Of a stretch of DNA of 64,000 nucleotides, positions 1 to 13,000 are shown piece after piece. Position 1 is the first letter of the stretch, and each line of letters begins with the position of its first letter. Both the position numbers and the translations under genes were made by a program. The DNA comes from Aporrectodea caliginosa (Eukaryota > Annelida > Clitellata > Crassiclitellata > Lumbricidae), in the NCBI GenBank assembly GCA_020284085.1, contig JACEVL010000158.1, positions 288,501 to 352,500 of the forward strand, given 5' to 3'. The notes beneath the pieces are model-generated. The model made no database searches and was not told where the DNA came from. It saw nothing but the letters and a program-made list of their open reading frames with translations.

Positions 1-120
1 CCCCACCCACCCTATCGATTTTGTTTTGACTAAGTGCCTGTGAATAAGCTGGTTCGGACTGCAACTTCACTTCTCGGGGCACTGTAGAATCTTGACATTA
101 TGATTAGCCTACAATTACTA
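1..120 (+). repeat. LINE (L2/CR1-type) 3' tail fragment
   Basis: The stretch around 'gcctgtgaataagctggttc' and the following 'gcactgtagaa' match the 3' UTR of the nearly complete LINE at 6560-6690 and a further copy at 7838-7935. It ends in an A/T-rich 'tgatta' tail. It carries no coding part, so it is a strongly 5'-truncated copy. It lies downstream of the visible kinesin exons on the opposite strand. Confidence 0.6.
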
Positions 121-593
121 TCTGGCTCTGTTTGAGACTGTTTCCCCATATGCCCTGCTACTTTGGATAATAACGTACACAAATGATTCACTAGTAGAGA
201 CTTGCAACAGTGTAATATTTATATAAAGCTCATGGAGGAAAGTAGGCATCATTAGGTAATAGGTATATAACAGATTTTTCTATCAGAAATATTGCTAATA
301 TTGCAGACACTTGAAAACATTTTTGATGACAAAGAATTGCATGTCTTACGTGCATAACAACTAATTACCCAACATTGAGGTCAAATGAGCCACAGCATTA
401 CTGCTTTGTTCAAGGTGTTAAACATCTCAGTACCGGTAGTGTTCCCAGCCAACCACTGGTAAAATGATGCTTTATAAGAGCTACTCTGGCCTTTAAACAA
501 GGCTGCATTACAAGGAGACTGTGTTCTTAATCAAGCTGAGCTGAATTTACCTGGGATCTACCGTATGTCTCATGCTTGATCATACCAGAATTC

Positions 594-672
594 ATCAGTT
601 TGACACACAAAACTGATCATCAGTTTGGGGCACAAACAAAACTGATCATCAGTTTGGGGCACAAAACTGAAA
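594..672. repeat. Short tandem repeat, about 28-30-bp unit
   Basis: The motif 'aactgatcatcagtttgggg' recurs with 'cacaaa' spacers, two good copies plus a degenerate first copy. The surrounding 120-760 bp holds no exon I can support. Confidence 0.6.
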
Positions 673-759
673 GCTATTATGATGCAAAAGATAGTGGCTG
701 GTTCGGTATGACACGATAGACAATTAGTGCGAATGCCTTCCTAGTAACACAGACTATGC

Positions 760-925
760 AGGTTTAAGCCACCCCAAACCTGAAGACTGTTACTGTGTAA
801 GAACCGTGAGCAAGTCCTACACACACAACTGCTCAGCACCATCGACTGATGCTCTGTCATTAGATAGTGACCCATCGTGAGTTTCTTGTAAGGCGCTATA
901 TAAATGTTCATAAACATACATACAC
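760..925 (+). repeat. SINE-like tail ending in 'gcgctatataaat'
   Basis: The segment ends with 'gagtttcttgtaaggcgcta' followed by a tetranucleotide-rich 'catacatacac' tail. The same end is found on the SINE at 58806-59010. The tRNA-like head is not recognisable here, so this is a truncated or diverged copy. It lies in an intron or 3' part of the kinesin gene. Confidence 0.5.
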
Positions 926-1003
926 ACAATGACGCAAAACAAATACAGAGGGAAGTGCTGTGCATTTACATACAGTAGAAGTGATGAGTTTTAATGCAGA
1001 TAC

Positions 1004-4000
1004 CAGATCGACGGGATCCTTGACAGCCAGTTTATCAGTTTCTTTGCCGTTTTGGTCACAGGGAATGAGGTCGATCTTGAGAAAGCCACATTGCTTAGCC
1101 CTGTAGTTCATGATGTTCAACGGTTCCTCGTCAAATCTCAGCATATGTGCTAGAAAAGCCAAGGGCAGAGACGCCAATCCCACTGTTACATCAAGATCTG
1201 GCGGCTCCCAGAATGGGTCCTCTTCCTACAAGAAAATTTATCTACCAGTTCAAAACTGTTATGGTTGAAATGGATGTAACAAAATACAGTCAAATCACTC
1301 ATGACGAAATGGATGTAACAAGTTATAAGTCCCAGCACAGTAGCAGCAAGAACTGGTAACTTCGGGCAAAGTCCTGGTAATTCTAACAAATGGTAACTTG
1401 TGGCAAACTGGACAAACTACATCACGTAAAACGGCACAGGATAACTTTTCCTGCAAGCTGCACCAACAGCAACAATGCTTTATACACCAGTAAGCCATTT
1501 AAGTAGGGGTGTGACATCAGGGTATATCTGTAATACACTTGGTCAGTGACCATGCAGCTGCATTGGGCTTAACTCCACATAACGACCCAGCAGTATCATT
1601 TGGGAAGAAAACAATCCAATTAAAATTTTTTTTATTTATTTAAGTAGGTATTTTTTTGCAGCAAGCACCATTCATATTTACCAAATAAGATTAATTAATT
1701 TACCAAATAAGATTAATAAGGTACAATAGTCATGCACACATATAAGTAATGCACATTGTATGGGGTTGCTGCTTGGTGTTATTGATACCACACTAATAGG
1801 TTAATACTCAAATTGGTGGTTCTCTGTAGTGATACCGCAGTACCTGGTGCCCACACAGCCCTCCATTCTTTACTAGTCAGTAAATGGGTACCCACACAAG
1901 CAGGGTGGTTTATTGGATTGTTGTAGTCAAGTCTGTGCCTCAGCTGAAGGATTCTTTAACCTCAGTTCCGAGGAGCTTCTACAGAGATAGGTAAACCAGG
2001 TAAAGCAAGTGTTAACTTCATCCTCTACATGTCATGTGTAAAGTTCTTTTTCCCTATGTAGTCCAGCAATAAGCCATTGAAAGTAGAATGCACTTTAGTA
2101 CCTGTGACATTGCTGGAACTCTTCCAAGTTCCTCGTACTTTTGGTACATTTCCTGCATGTAGCTGTATCGCACCAGGAATTTCGTCTTATTCCAGAGATA
2201 TTCGTTTCCTGTGTTTTCGTCCGTCACCCTAACAAACAACTGCCAGGGGCACATCATCACTCCAGGATTTATTTAGCACTAACACAACTCCAGTCATTTA
2301 ATTCTCTAGATAAAAGGGTTATTTTCACATCAGTGTATGTGCGTGTATCATCTGGTTTTTAAATTGTTCATGTGTATGCATGTTTGATGATGACAATTTA
2401 AAAAGTGTATGCATGTTTGTATGCATGTATGCAACTGTGCATGTGTGTATGACTGTAATTATGTATGTATAAATACAAATACGTATCAAACAATTCATAC
2501 AGCACCTTTAAAATACCTCTCAAACATGTTACGTACCTCTGTTCTGCCGTAGTCCAACCCTTGCAAATCTGGTGACAGCAAAAATATACGAAACTGGACG
2601 TCTTTCTCCATGTCATTAGCCATGGCCATGACGTTCTGTACCACGGGCAACATGTTCATGACTTCGTTATGAAGCATGCTATCATCTGAAAAAAAGGTTT
2701 CATCAGTCTTGTCATCATCATTGTCATCATCAACACTTGTCATCAATGCACTCATCTGTGTCGTTGTCAGCATCAGCGGGAGCTAGTGGACGTGCAGAGC
2801 GCTCTTCTCATCATCTTTCCTAAATCTCGTCGTCTCCTTTGACATGGCAAAGTCAAACTTTTTCTGGTCTACTCTTCTCAACAACGTGAGTCCGTTCCAT
2901 TATTTTTCGCCACATTTAAACTAATATCCTGCACAATATTCGTCCAGCATCATGCACCCTTTGTTTAACTTTTCATCCCAGCCAGCCATCATCCTCTCCA
3001 TATTCAAGCGCCTACCATGATTCTGTCAATCATCCTCCTCCTCATCAGCCTTAGGTGCCAAACTGCATACCATATCCAGTTTCACCCCTCCAATCCCTCC
3101 ATGACCTACATACCGTTCACACCCAGCCATCAAAACCCCGCCTCTTTTGATACCGCAACACGACAAAATGGCCACATGTCCTACACCCCGCTACCGTTTT
3201 TCTTAACAGTCGGTCGCAAAAGACCATTCCAGCACCTGATCCACAATAGGTTTTTCATCATGTTAATCCTACTTTCTGGTGACACACACGTAAATCCTGG
3301 ACCAATTATTAAGTATTCCGCTTCTCTTCCTCCTCCTCCTCCTCCTTCTGTTGCAACTACTGCTGCTGCTCCTCCTCCTCCTTTGCCTCATTCTGCCGCT
3401 ACTGTTGCTGCTGCCCCTACACCGCCTCCTCCTCCTCTTCCTCCTCCCCTTCCTCCTCCTCATCCTACTCTTCCGCTTCATACACCATCTCAGAAAATAA
3501 ACAAAACCAGCTTTGTACTCTGCAGCTTAAACGTTCGATCATTACTTCACCCGACACACTCAGCAGAAATTAACGATTTGGCAACCTCCACTCACCCTCC
3601 AGACTTATTTGCCTTGACTGAAACATGGTTTAACTCAAGCACAACCAATGCCCAATATCAAGACTGTTTACCTTCTGGCTATCATCTCCACAGCACACCT
3701 CGTCCCTCAAAATCGACAACCGGTACGAACACCACTGGTGGAGGCATCGCTTTTTTGACCCGAGAACCTTCCACCGTCCTTGACTCACCTGGCTACTGTT
3801 TTCGTTCTTTTGAATGCGCCTCAATCACCCTAAAACTCCCGAACACAATCCTAACCATTTTCAATGTCTACCGCCCTCCTTCCTCCTCCTCATACTCAAG
3901 TCCTGCATCCGTCTTCTTGCAAGAATTCACAACTTTACTCTCCATCGCTGCCACAACGCCTCATGAATTTCTGATCACAGGTGACTTTAACATACATGTC

Positions 4001-7000
4001 GACAATCCATCTGACTCATTTGCATCCGAATTCCTCACGCTCTTGTCATCTACTAACTTGATCCAACATGTCAACTTCCCCACCCACTGTCACAACCACA
4101 CACTCGACCTCATCATCACTTCATCTCTCTCTAAGTTATCGCCAGACATCTCTTTCTCTTTTGATACACCTTCCGATCATTACCCCATTTTTACACGTCT
4201 CAACATACTTCCTACTCCACATCCAGAACCCATCCCTCATTCATTTCGCCGCATCAACTCCATAAACATTGAAACCTTCTTGCAAGATCTCTCCTCTTCA
4301 GACCTCGTTCTAAATCCTCCATCCACTCTTGATGACCTACTGTCTTCCTACAACACCACCCTCTCCATGCTCCTTGACAAGCACGCTCCTATTATCACCA
4401 AATCAGGCTCCCACTCTAACAACCCTTGGTATAATTCCTACCTCCAGGCTTTCAAATCTTTCCGTCGACGCCTTGAGCGCACTTACAAACGAACCCGTGA
4501 TCCTCAAGTGCTCTCTTCCCTAAAAAGAGCAACAAATAAATATCATCACCTTCTGGCTGCGGCTAAAAAGAAGTTTTACTCCTCACTAGTTCACTCCCGA
4601 TCCTCCAATCCTCGCCTTCTTTGGAAAACCATAAACCAACTGCTACATCGGAACTCCGCCAGCCCACTTCCAAACTCTCTTCCATCTTCTTCAATAGCCG
4701 AGTCATTCTGTTCCTTCTTCTCAGGAAAAGTTGCTACTCTCCGTCTCTCTCTCCAATCACTCCTTTCTAAGACCACCAACGATTCACCTGCAGGTACATC
4801 TTCGTCTACTCATGACTCTCCACCTTCCCCACCTCAATCGTCATTATCTGTCTTCCACCCAACATCAGAGACTGAAGTATCCAATTTATTACAATCTCTC
4901 CCGAACAAGCAGTGCGAACTTGACCCTATACCTACCTCCTTACTGAAAGACTGTGCATCTATCCTTGTTCCCATAATTACCAAAATAATCAACATCTCCC
5001 TATCTACTGGAAATTTCCCCCTCCTCTTCAAACACTCTTTAGTCACTCCACTCCTCAAGAAACCATCCCTTGACCAAGAAAACCTTTCCAACTACCGACC
5101 TGTTTCCAACCTGTCATTCATCTCTAAACTAACTGAGCGCATAGTCCTGTCTCGGATAAATGACTACCTGACTTCAAACTCACTCCTTAACCCACACCAG
5201 TCTGGTTTTACCAAGCGGCACTCAACCGAAACCCTTCTCACTTCCCTCTACAATAAACTTGTCTCTGCCATCTCTCATCAAGAAATCTCCTGTCTCTGCC
5301 TTCTTGACATTTCTGCAGCCTTTGACACCATCGACCACAACATATTACTCCAAAGACTGTCTTCCTGGTTCGGTTTTACTGACACTGCTCTCCTCTGGAT
5401 TCAGTCCTATCTGTCTTCCCGCTCTTTCTCCGTTAAAACATCCAAAACCACATCTCAAGCATGTCCTCTCACCAGTGGTGTTCCGCAAGGTTCTGTTCTC
5501 GGGCCCCTATTGTTCATCCTTTACACTACTCCACTCAGCTCACTCATCAAAGCATCCTCGGTTGACCATCACCTATACGCTGACGACACCCAATTATTCA
5601 TCTCATTCTCTCCAAGCAGCTTCTCCGACTCCATAGATCATCTTCTCCATGTAGTTACCCAAATCTCTTCCTGGATGACATCAAATCTCTTGTGCCTGAA
5701 CCCATCAAAAACTGAATTTATACTCATAGGCCTCCGTGAGCAACTTAAGAAAATCCCAGATCCATCTATTTCCATCAACCTTGACTCTGCACTTCCCCAC
5801 ACATTCACTGCAAATTCTCCTGTCCGCAACCTTGGTGTGATTTTTGACCAAAATCTCAGCTTCGCCGATCACATCACCCATCTTTCTCGCTCTTGCTTCA
5901 TGCATATCCGTGACCTCCGTAGAATCCGCCCTATGCTTGACTTCAAAACTGCATCCACAATAGCTACATCTATAGTTCACGCTAAATTAGACTACTGCAA
6001 TTCTCTTTTCCTAAACATAGATATAACTCAAATAAACCGCCTCCAAGCAATTCAGAATGCCCTAGCCCGTGCTGTCACCAAAACCCCCAAATACCATCAC
6101 ATCACTCCTGTCCTCGAATCACTCCACTGGCTCAAAATTCCTGAACGAATAGAATACAAAATCATCTCACTCACGTACAACACACTTCAAACCTCCCAGC
6201 CCTCCTATCTCCGTCAGTTGTTCACGATCCAGCCACTTCGTCAACCCGCTCCTCCTCCTCCCTAACACTGCTCCGCCCTTCCGTCACCTCATCATTACAA
6301 TTTTCCAATCGCTCCATAGCCATAGCTGTTCCACCTCTTTGGAACAAACTTCCGCCAGCACTACGACAAATATCTGACCAATCCTACGAAGTCACCAAAA
6401 CTCCACCTCTCGCTATCTCTCCACAGGTCTTTCACTCGAAACTGAAAACACTGCTTTTTGACAAATCCTATCCTGAATCCAACACTTCTCCCTGCCTACC
6501 TCGCCGTCTGAACACAAAACACCATCCACCTTAGCCGCCTGTCTGTCTGCCTGCCTGACTCTCTGGATTTTGACCCCTGCCTATCGATTTTGATTTTATT
6601 GAGCGCCTGTGAATAAGCTGGTTCCCGCGACTTCGCTTTTTGGGCGCTGTAGAAGTTCTGAGTTTACGATTACGATTACGATTACCTGAGAACCAGGTAG
6701 AGTTAACTCTTATCAACATCCTTATCATCATCATTGTTGTCAGCATAAACCTTAGCAACACAAAATACCAATCACAGGATAAAATTTATGCCTTTTTAAT
6801 AAAAAATAGTCTGAAAATATTATTGTAAATGTTTCATTGTTGCTGTTAGTGTTTGTGTGTAAGATGAATATACAAAGCTCCTACCATCTTTTATTTCGAT
6901 TCCGGAATGTTTGACAATCTCTTCCATTGCATCTTCATAGCTGAATTCCCTCAGCTTTGCCTTATCCAACTTCTTTGCCTGAATTGGATTGCAGAAAATG

Positions 7001-10000
7001 TACAGGTTGTTGGATCCAAACCGAATTCTACAAACATTTTGTTACAGCCAATCGTTACCAAACCAGCAAACCAGCTGAATCACCAATACAGTCAGTCATC
7101 AAGTAAACAAAGTTGTAAATCAGGAAACCAGGATGTTACTTAAACAGTTTCAAACTCAGCTGCAAATTCATGATTTTTCCCTCATCGTTGACATTTTACA
7201 CTCTCATTTCAATCTGGCATTAACTTAAAAAGTTCTTGTTCACAAAACCATGCTGGGACCAAGCTAGGACCACGATTGCTCAAACTCGATCCTTTGCCAT
7301 CATTGGGCCCTCTTTATGGAATGCCCTTCCCTTCACTCTGTGTGAGACTTTCCTCTCTGGACTGGGAGCGCTACTGAATGGCCACAGCTGTGAGCGGCGC
7401 TATATAAATTACTATTCACATTACATTACAAAAGCATTGACTCACGAAAGACTTGAACCCCTACTGAACAGATCTGAAGTAAACATGCAAGAAAGCATTT
7501 GTATTTCAATTTTTACAGGTACCTGTCATTGTGATTCAGTTTGACTTGTTTTGCTATAGACTTTCCATTGTGTAGAACTGCTCCATATTTTGGAATGAGC
7601 AAAACTTCGTCTTTGTTCGTATTGTCAATCACAGCATGCTCACTTACGATTCCAGGTCCTCTCAACTGTATATCCACTTGGACTTCTTTTCCGTTTCCGA
7701 CTGTGGTCTTTTGACCTATAAACAAATATTCCTATCTTCGTGGAACAACGTTCTAGTGAAGAGCCGAAATTTACCAGCAGAGACAGCTGAAGAAATCATA
7801 TCTTAAGGTCACATTAGTCTAGATCTATTCTATAGCTGTTTTGACTATGCGCCTGTGAATAAGCTGGTTTCTGTAACTTCGCTTTTTTGGGTGCTGTAGA
7901 AATTTTTAGATGATTTTTATGATTACGATTATAGCCATACTTTAGTGCCTTCAAAAAGTTCCTAATAGGCACTAAATAAATAACCAGGTATACACACACA
8001 CACACTCTTGATAAAGCCACACTATTTCAAAGCAGCCATGTTGATCTACAAGGCTTTCCATGGCCTCATACATCATAATGTCATAATTTAAACTTATCCA
8101 GCACCATTTGAGGATGAACTCCGTGCACCCATGCATTATGCATGCCCTGTATCCTACCAGAAGATCTAGCTGTCTAGTTCCTTGCTAATGACTGAGGTCC
8201 ATATTCCACTGGTTCAAATCTGAGTAGCATAAATATAGGAACAGTACAAATTTTGCCACTGGAATATCATTTTCATCAGCTAATTTCTGTGAGTAAGTTT
8301 GTACACCTGCCATCTCTACCCTAAATTCGATTGATATATATATACCCTGGTAGGTCAAATAAATTCAATTCATTAGAATTAATAATTGCTACACACTTTA
8401 AAAGGACCATTTCGAAAATTCTCTTGAATAAATTAGACATCTGACCATTTCCCTCTCTATCTGATAATGTTTTAGGGTCTTACTGATTGGACAGAGATAA
8501 TAAAGTTTTCCATTGAGAGCGGGATCTTCGTTGAGATTACTAAGGTGTGGAATTCTTTTCTGAGCTTCTTGTTCCTCTCGTTCTCTGGCTGCCCTTTCCT
8601 GTGTAATTCAGGTTAAAATTACAGTTTTAGTCAAAACTTTTGTCAAAACTTTAACTAAACCTTGATTAAATTCTCATACAATACTGTCAAGCACTAATGT
8701 CACATTGTAACTGTAATTATTTTCTTTTATATGCAAAGCCAAATCATTCTTCTAGATGTCCAGTCATCACTTGAGACCACACTGGTGATGAAATTAGGGC
8801 ATAAATGACATACTGTAACCCTTTCCAAAACTTAGCCAAGTATGAATGCTTGCCCCAAACTTGACAGCCTGACCCTGCCTACTGATAACTGTTTTACGCA
8901 ATTGATCCTGCCCTTTCTTCATCCTTCTCACTCTTTAAAACCTAAAGAAACCTTTGGAGGCAGTTACTCTGTGATAAGATTAACAAAAGAGGATTCAAGA
9001 TCAACACTTTAAGCAATAAGCTACAAAGACTTCACAGTCTTCACCATAATCACCATCACAATAAGCTACAAAGATTTCACTGTAATCACCATCAATGACC
9101 AGAAATCTAAGATTTTGGCCTGCTTTTAAATCTTTCAGATACTGCAACATTTTTTCAGTTACAAAAGCGAGATAACAAACTGCTAGATCAAATTAGCACA
9201 GCATTTATTGTTGTCATTGTCACCATTATTGATAATTTTATTCTAGGTGTTTCAGCGTGATGACCAAATGGCTAGCCTTACTTCCATCTCTTGTCTAGCC
9301 TCTGCCAGTCTCTTTCGTAAAGCCGATTCCATGTCTTTCATCTGCTCTCTGTAACGCTGAATCTACAGATATATTTTAAAATCAGCTGTTAAACATAAAT
9401 ATAAAGTCAGTGGAAATTGCTATCAGGTCATTATTGACTTCCTTTGCCTCCCATGCAGTTGAAATCAGAACTAACCAACAAACTCGAATTGAATAGTATA
9501 CGAGTAGTGTGATATAACGTAAAATAGTATAAAACGGATATGCAAAACAGTAATGCAGGCCAGAGGAAATCAAGATGGAGATTGCCACAAATGTGTAACT
9601 GGGTGCAAGTGGTGTGACAATCCACCAATAACTACATTCTTTGTATAGAGTAATTTAAAGTTACTAATTGAATTAACACCAATCTCGTTGGTTTGGTCAG
9701 TCTGGGCAACTCCCTTGAAATAAAGATATACCATATACACAAAACTTACAGTCTGAAACTTTCAGGTTTTTAACAAAAGGATTAATGGGCTTTTGCTGTG
9801 GGCATTGTACATTTACAAAATAAATTGGATTTTCTTTAATGTTAAAAACTAAACTATTTTACAATTTATTAGAAAATATTAACCTCTTCTTCTTGTTCTT
9901 CTTTCATCTTTTGTATCTCTAAAAGAAATTGGCAAGAACAATAAAAAGTAATTAAAACGCAGCAATAATACTAACAACAAACTATATAAACATTCTTTAT

Positions 10001-13000
10001 AGAAAAATTACAGCAAAACTGCTTTTCTATGTAGAAATCTGAGAAAATAATTATTACATTAAATAAACTTACACCACAAAACACTCAAAAATCATATTAT
10101 GTTGATGTTTACAGAGCACTTTCAACATAAAAATTAGAGATAAAATACCATAGAATATCCCTGCTTATCATGAAGGTATGTTACTTAATTTAATATTAAT
10201 AACTAAATGGTTCCCATTGTTATTAAACCTGCAGAGTATGCAACAAACCTTCTAGTGTATATCCCTTTGATCCTCCAGTTAACTTCGCATTTTCCAGTTC
10301 CTTGAGGAGCCTCTGCTTCTCAGCAATCAGTTCCTGGATCATCTTGTCTGTCTCAACTTGGTTTACTCTAGCATCCGTGCGAATCTCTTTCACACGATCC
10401 GCTGCAACAGACAACAGAAACAATTCAGACCGTACTGCATATTTCCAAGTCATTTCACTACAAACCATATTCTCTGAAGCCACTAGACATTCTGCCTAAT
10501 CACTTCTGTTAACATGTCAACTTTAATACTTAGGTAAGCAACTCAGTACCTCCTTTTAGAACCCTTTGAATGTATCTTAGCAGGATAGTCCTTTCAGTTA
10601 TTCATTACAAAGATTGATAGAGTAACCAGACATGGCGCCTAGGTGACTTCCTTTAACAGCCAATTAACAGTTCAACTTTTATACATACATGTATGTAAGC
10701 AGCTCAATGCCTTTTAGAACCTTAAAAAACTCTTATCAAGATACATGAATCAACAGTAAATTGTCATTTCACCCGATGTGTCAGGATTCAAAACCACAAT
10801 GCTCAAACCAAAAAAAAACATTGAAATACAGGATATCGGCACCCATGAGATGGAAGGCAGTGCTTTGGATGTGCATTCTACCCAGTAACTTTCTTGTAGC
10901 TTCATAATTTATGTTCAACTTTATTTGTTAGTTGACATCAGGTAATGAGAATCAGATAATGAGATAGAAAGAACTCACCATAGCGAAGAGTTGATAAAGT
11001 CTGTTCATAGTTCTCGGCATCAGGACTGATAGCAGCGATCTATCAAACAAAAGGATACATATAATACACATAATATTATACACATACACATATCTGGACA
11101 TTTCAATAGAACCTTTTTATGAACCACTCACAAGCACTATTCTACGGCATACTACATGGCTGTAATGTTCAGTTAGTTTCTTGTTTCATCACAGATGAGT
11201 AGAGTAGGCCCAACTGATGATGCACCAGAACATTTCAAGGTGCCCATGCCCATGAATGCATGCATGAAAGAAGCACTGACACAATTGGTACTCATACAAT
11301 TAATATAGTTTATTATCTGATTTATAGTATATATAGTTTATTTGCTTTATTGCACATTACTGTATAACTTTGTATGTTACTATAATTACGTTAACTGTAA
11401 TTTATTTAATAATTTGTGATATACCATAATTGTTTTGCTGTTTCCACCAAGAGCATTCTTTAATAGCTTTGTTAGAATGGAATCCCTGTAAGGAACTGTG
11501 GTAAAGACATTTTAAGAATTAATTAAAGCAACAATATCAAACTGTATGATCACTGATGTGATGATGACAATGATAGTGATGACAATGGTGATCAAGGAGG
11601 TCAGAGTATGAAATGAAGATCATGGACACAATAACATCACAGTAACTATGATCAACAATAACAACAGAATATTGTGGAATGCATTGTCATCATTATTTCT
11701 GACTACTGCTCTTTGTAGTGAGTACTGGAATAACAGCTAAACTTTTAATGAGATTTAGGTCATGTAAAATTTAAAATCACGAAGTGGTCAAGCTTGCAGC
11801 AAATTTGAGAACCCACAAAACTTGTGAGCATGTAACATTAAAAGAAAACAAACTTTCATAACAAACTTCTCACTCCCTCCACAGACCTGGAGCAGTGGCT
11901 TTCACTTTCTTGGAAGCAATTTCCACAAGAGCTAAAACAAAAATTTTCACAAGAATTCTGAGATTCATATAATCTATGCTCCATAAAAAAACCTATGTGT
12001 CAAAAAAAGTTAATGACTTGTATGCACATGCATATGATTGCTTTGTATACACCTGGAACTTAAAAAATTTCAGAATTATAACACCTCTAGTTTAATAGAG
12101 CTATAATGTCACTGACAATCATGAAGTTCCAATCAATGGCACTAAGCCATTGGGTGCCGAATACTTGCTATTGATCCAAACACAGTGTACACCCACCATT
12201 TTAAGGAAGTTAACCTCACACCCTATAATTATTACAGTGCTCATTATCACGACTATTGTGATAATCCATCATCATCACTCATCATTATCACTGTCACCAA
12301 CATCATCATCATAAATCATCATCATGTTAGCATCCTTGCTAAGTTTTCCACGTGCAATGTTGATGCTTACTGTGTATGACAAGGCCAAGAGTTGTGAGTG
12401 ACTTATTGATATTCGTGGCTTCTTTGAATCTGTCACCGGTCGACTCTGTCTGCTTCTGACGTTCACTAAAATTTATCAGCAGCAGTTGATGCAAAGATGT
12501 CTTCTGACATCCAAACCAGAAAGAAAGCATGGAAAGGAAGAACAAAATGAAAACACCAAAGGAATGAAGCACATAAATGGACAGCATTTAAATCCACACA
12601 ACTCCAATTGATTTCTGGAACCAACTGTTGCTATGCAGTACTTCAAGATGGCAATTATATATAACATATTCTCATAAAATTGTGCAAAACTTCACTGTTG
12701 CACAAGTTAATTATTGTACTTCAGTCTGCTGCAATGTCATTTTCAGCTTTAAGTGTCTAAAAAATTAATGTACTTGTATATCACATGCAGAATATTGACT
12801 TGCATTAGTTTTCAAACCTAATGCATACCAAGAGGAAAAAATTAAACTTTTCGTTTGGTTTTTATTAAATAACAAACCTTCCAGCAAGATCAACCAGATT
12901 TATGACAGACTGAATGGATTTCTTGTCCTTTTTGTAGTTCTGTGTGAAATTTATCACCACAATTGTGTGAGCTCGACTGAAATGAAAAAATATTCCATAT

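Larger units (their letters stand above)
2770..6690 (+). mobile_element. Nearly complete L2/CR1-type LINE in a kinesin intron
   Basis: A non-LTR retrotransposon inserted antisense to the kinesin gene, inside the intron between exons 7027-6885 and 2685-2537. It has one long ORF (see separate entry), a 3' UTR with 'gcctgtgaataagctggttc', and a terminal 'ttacgattacgattacgatt' microsatellite, the usual end of L2-like elements. The 5' boundary is estimated; no clear target duplication is visible. Shorter copies of its 3' end lie at 1-120, 7838-7935 and 60770-60850. Confidence 0.85.
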
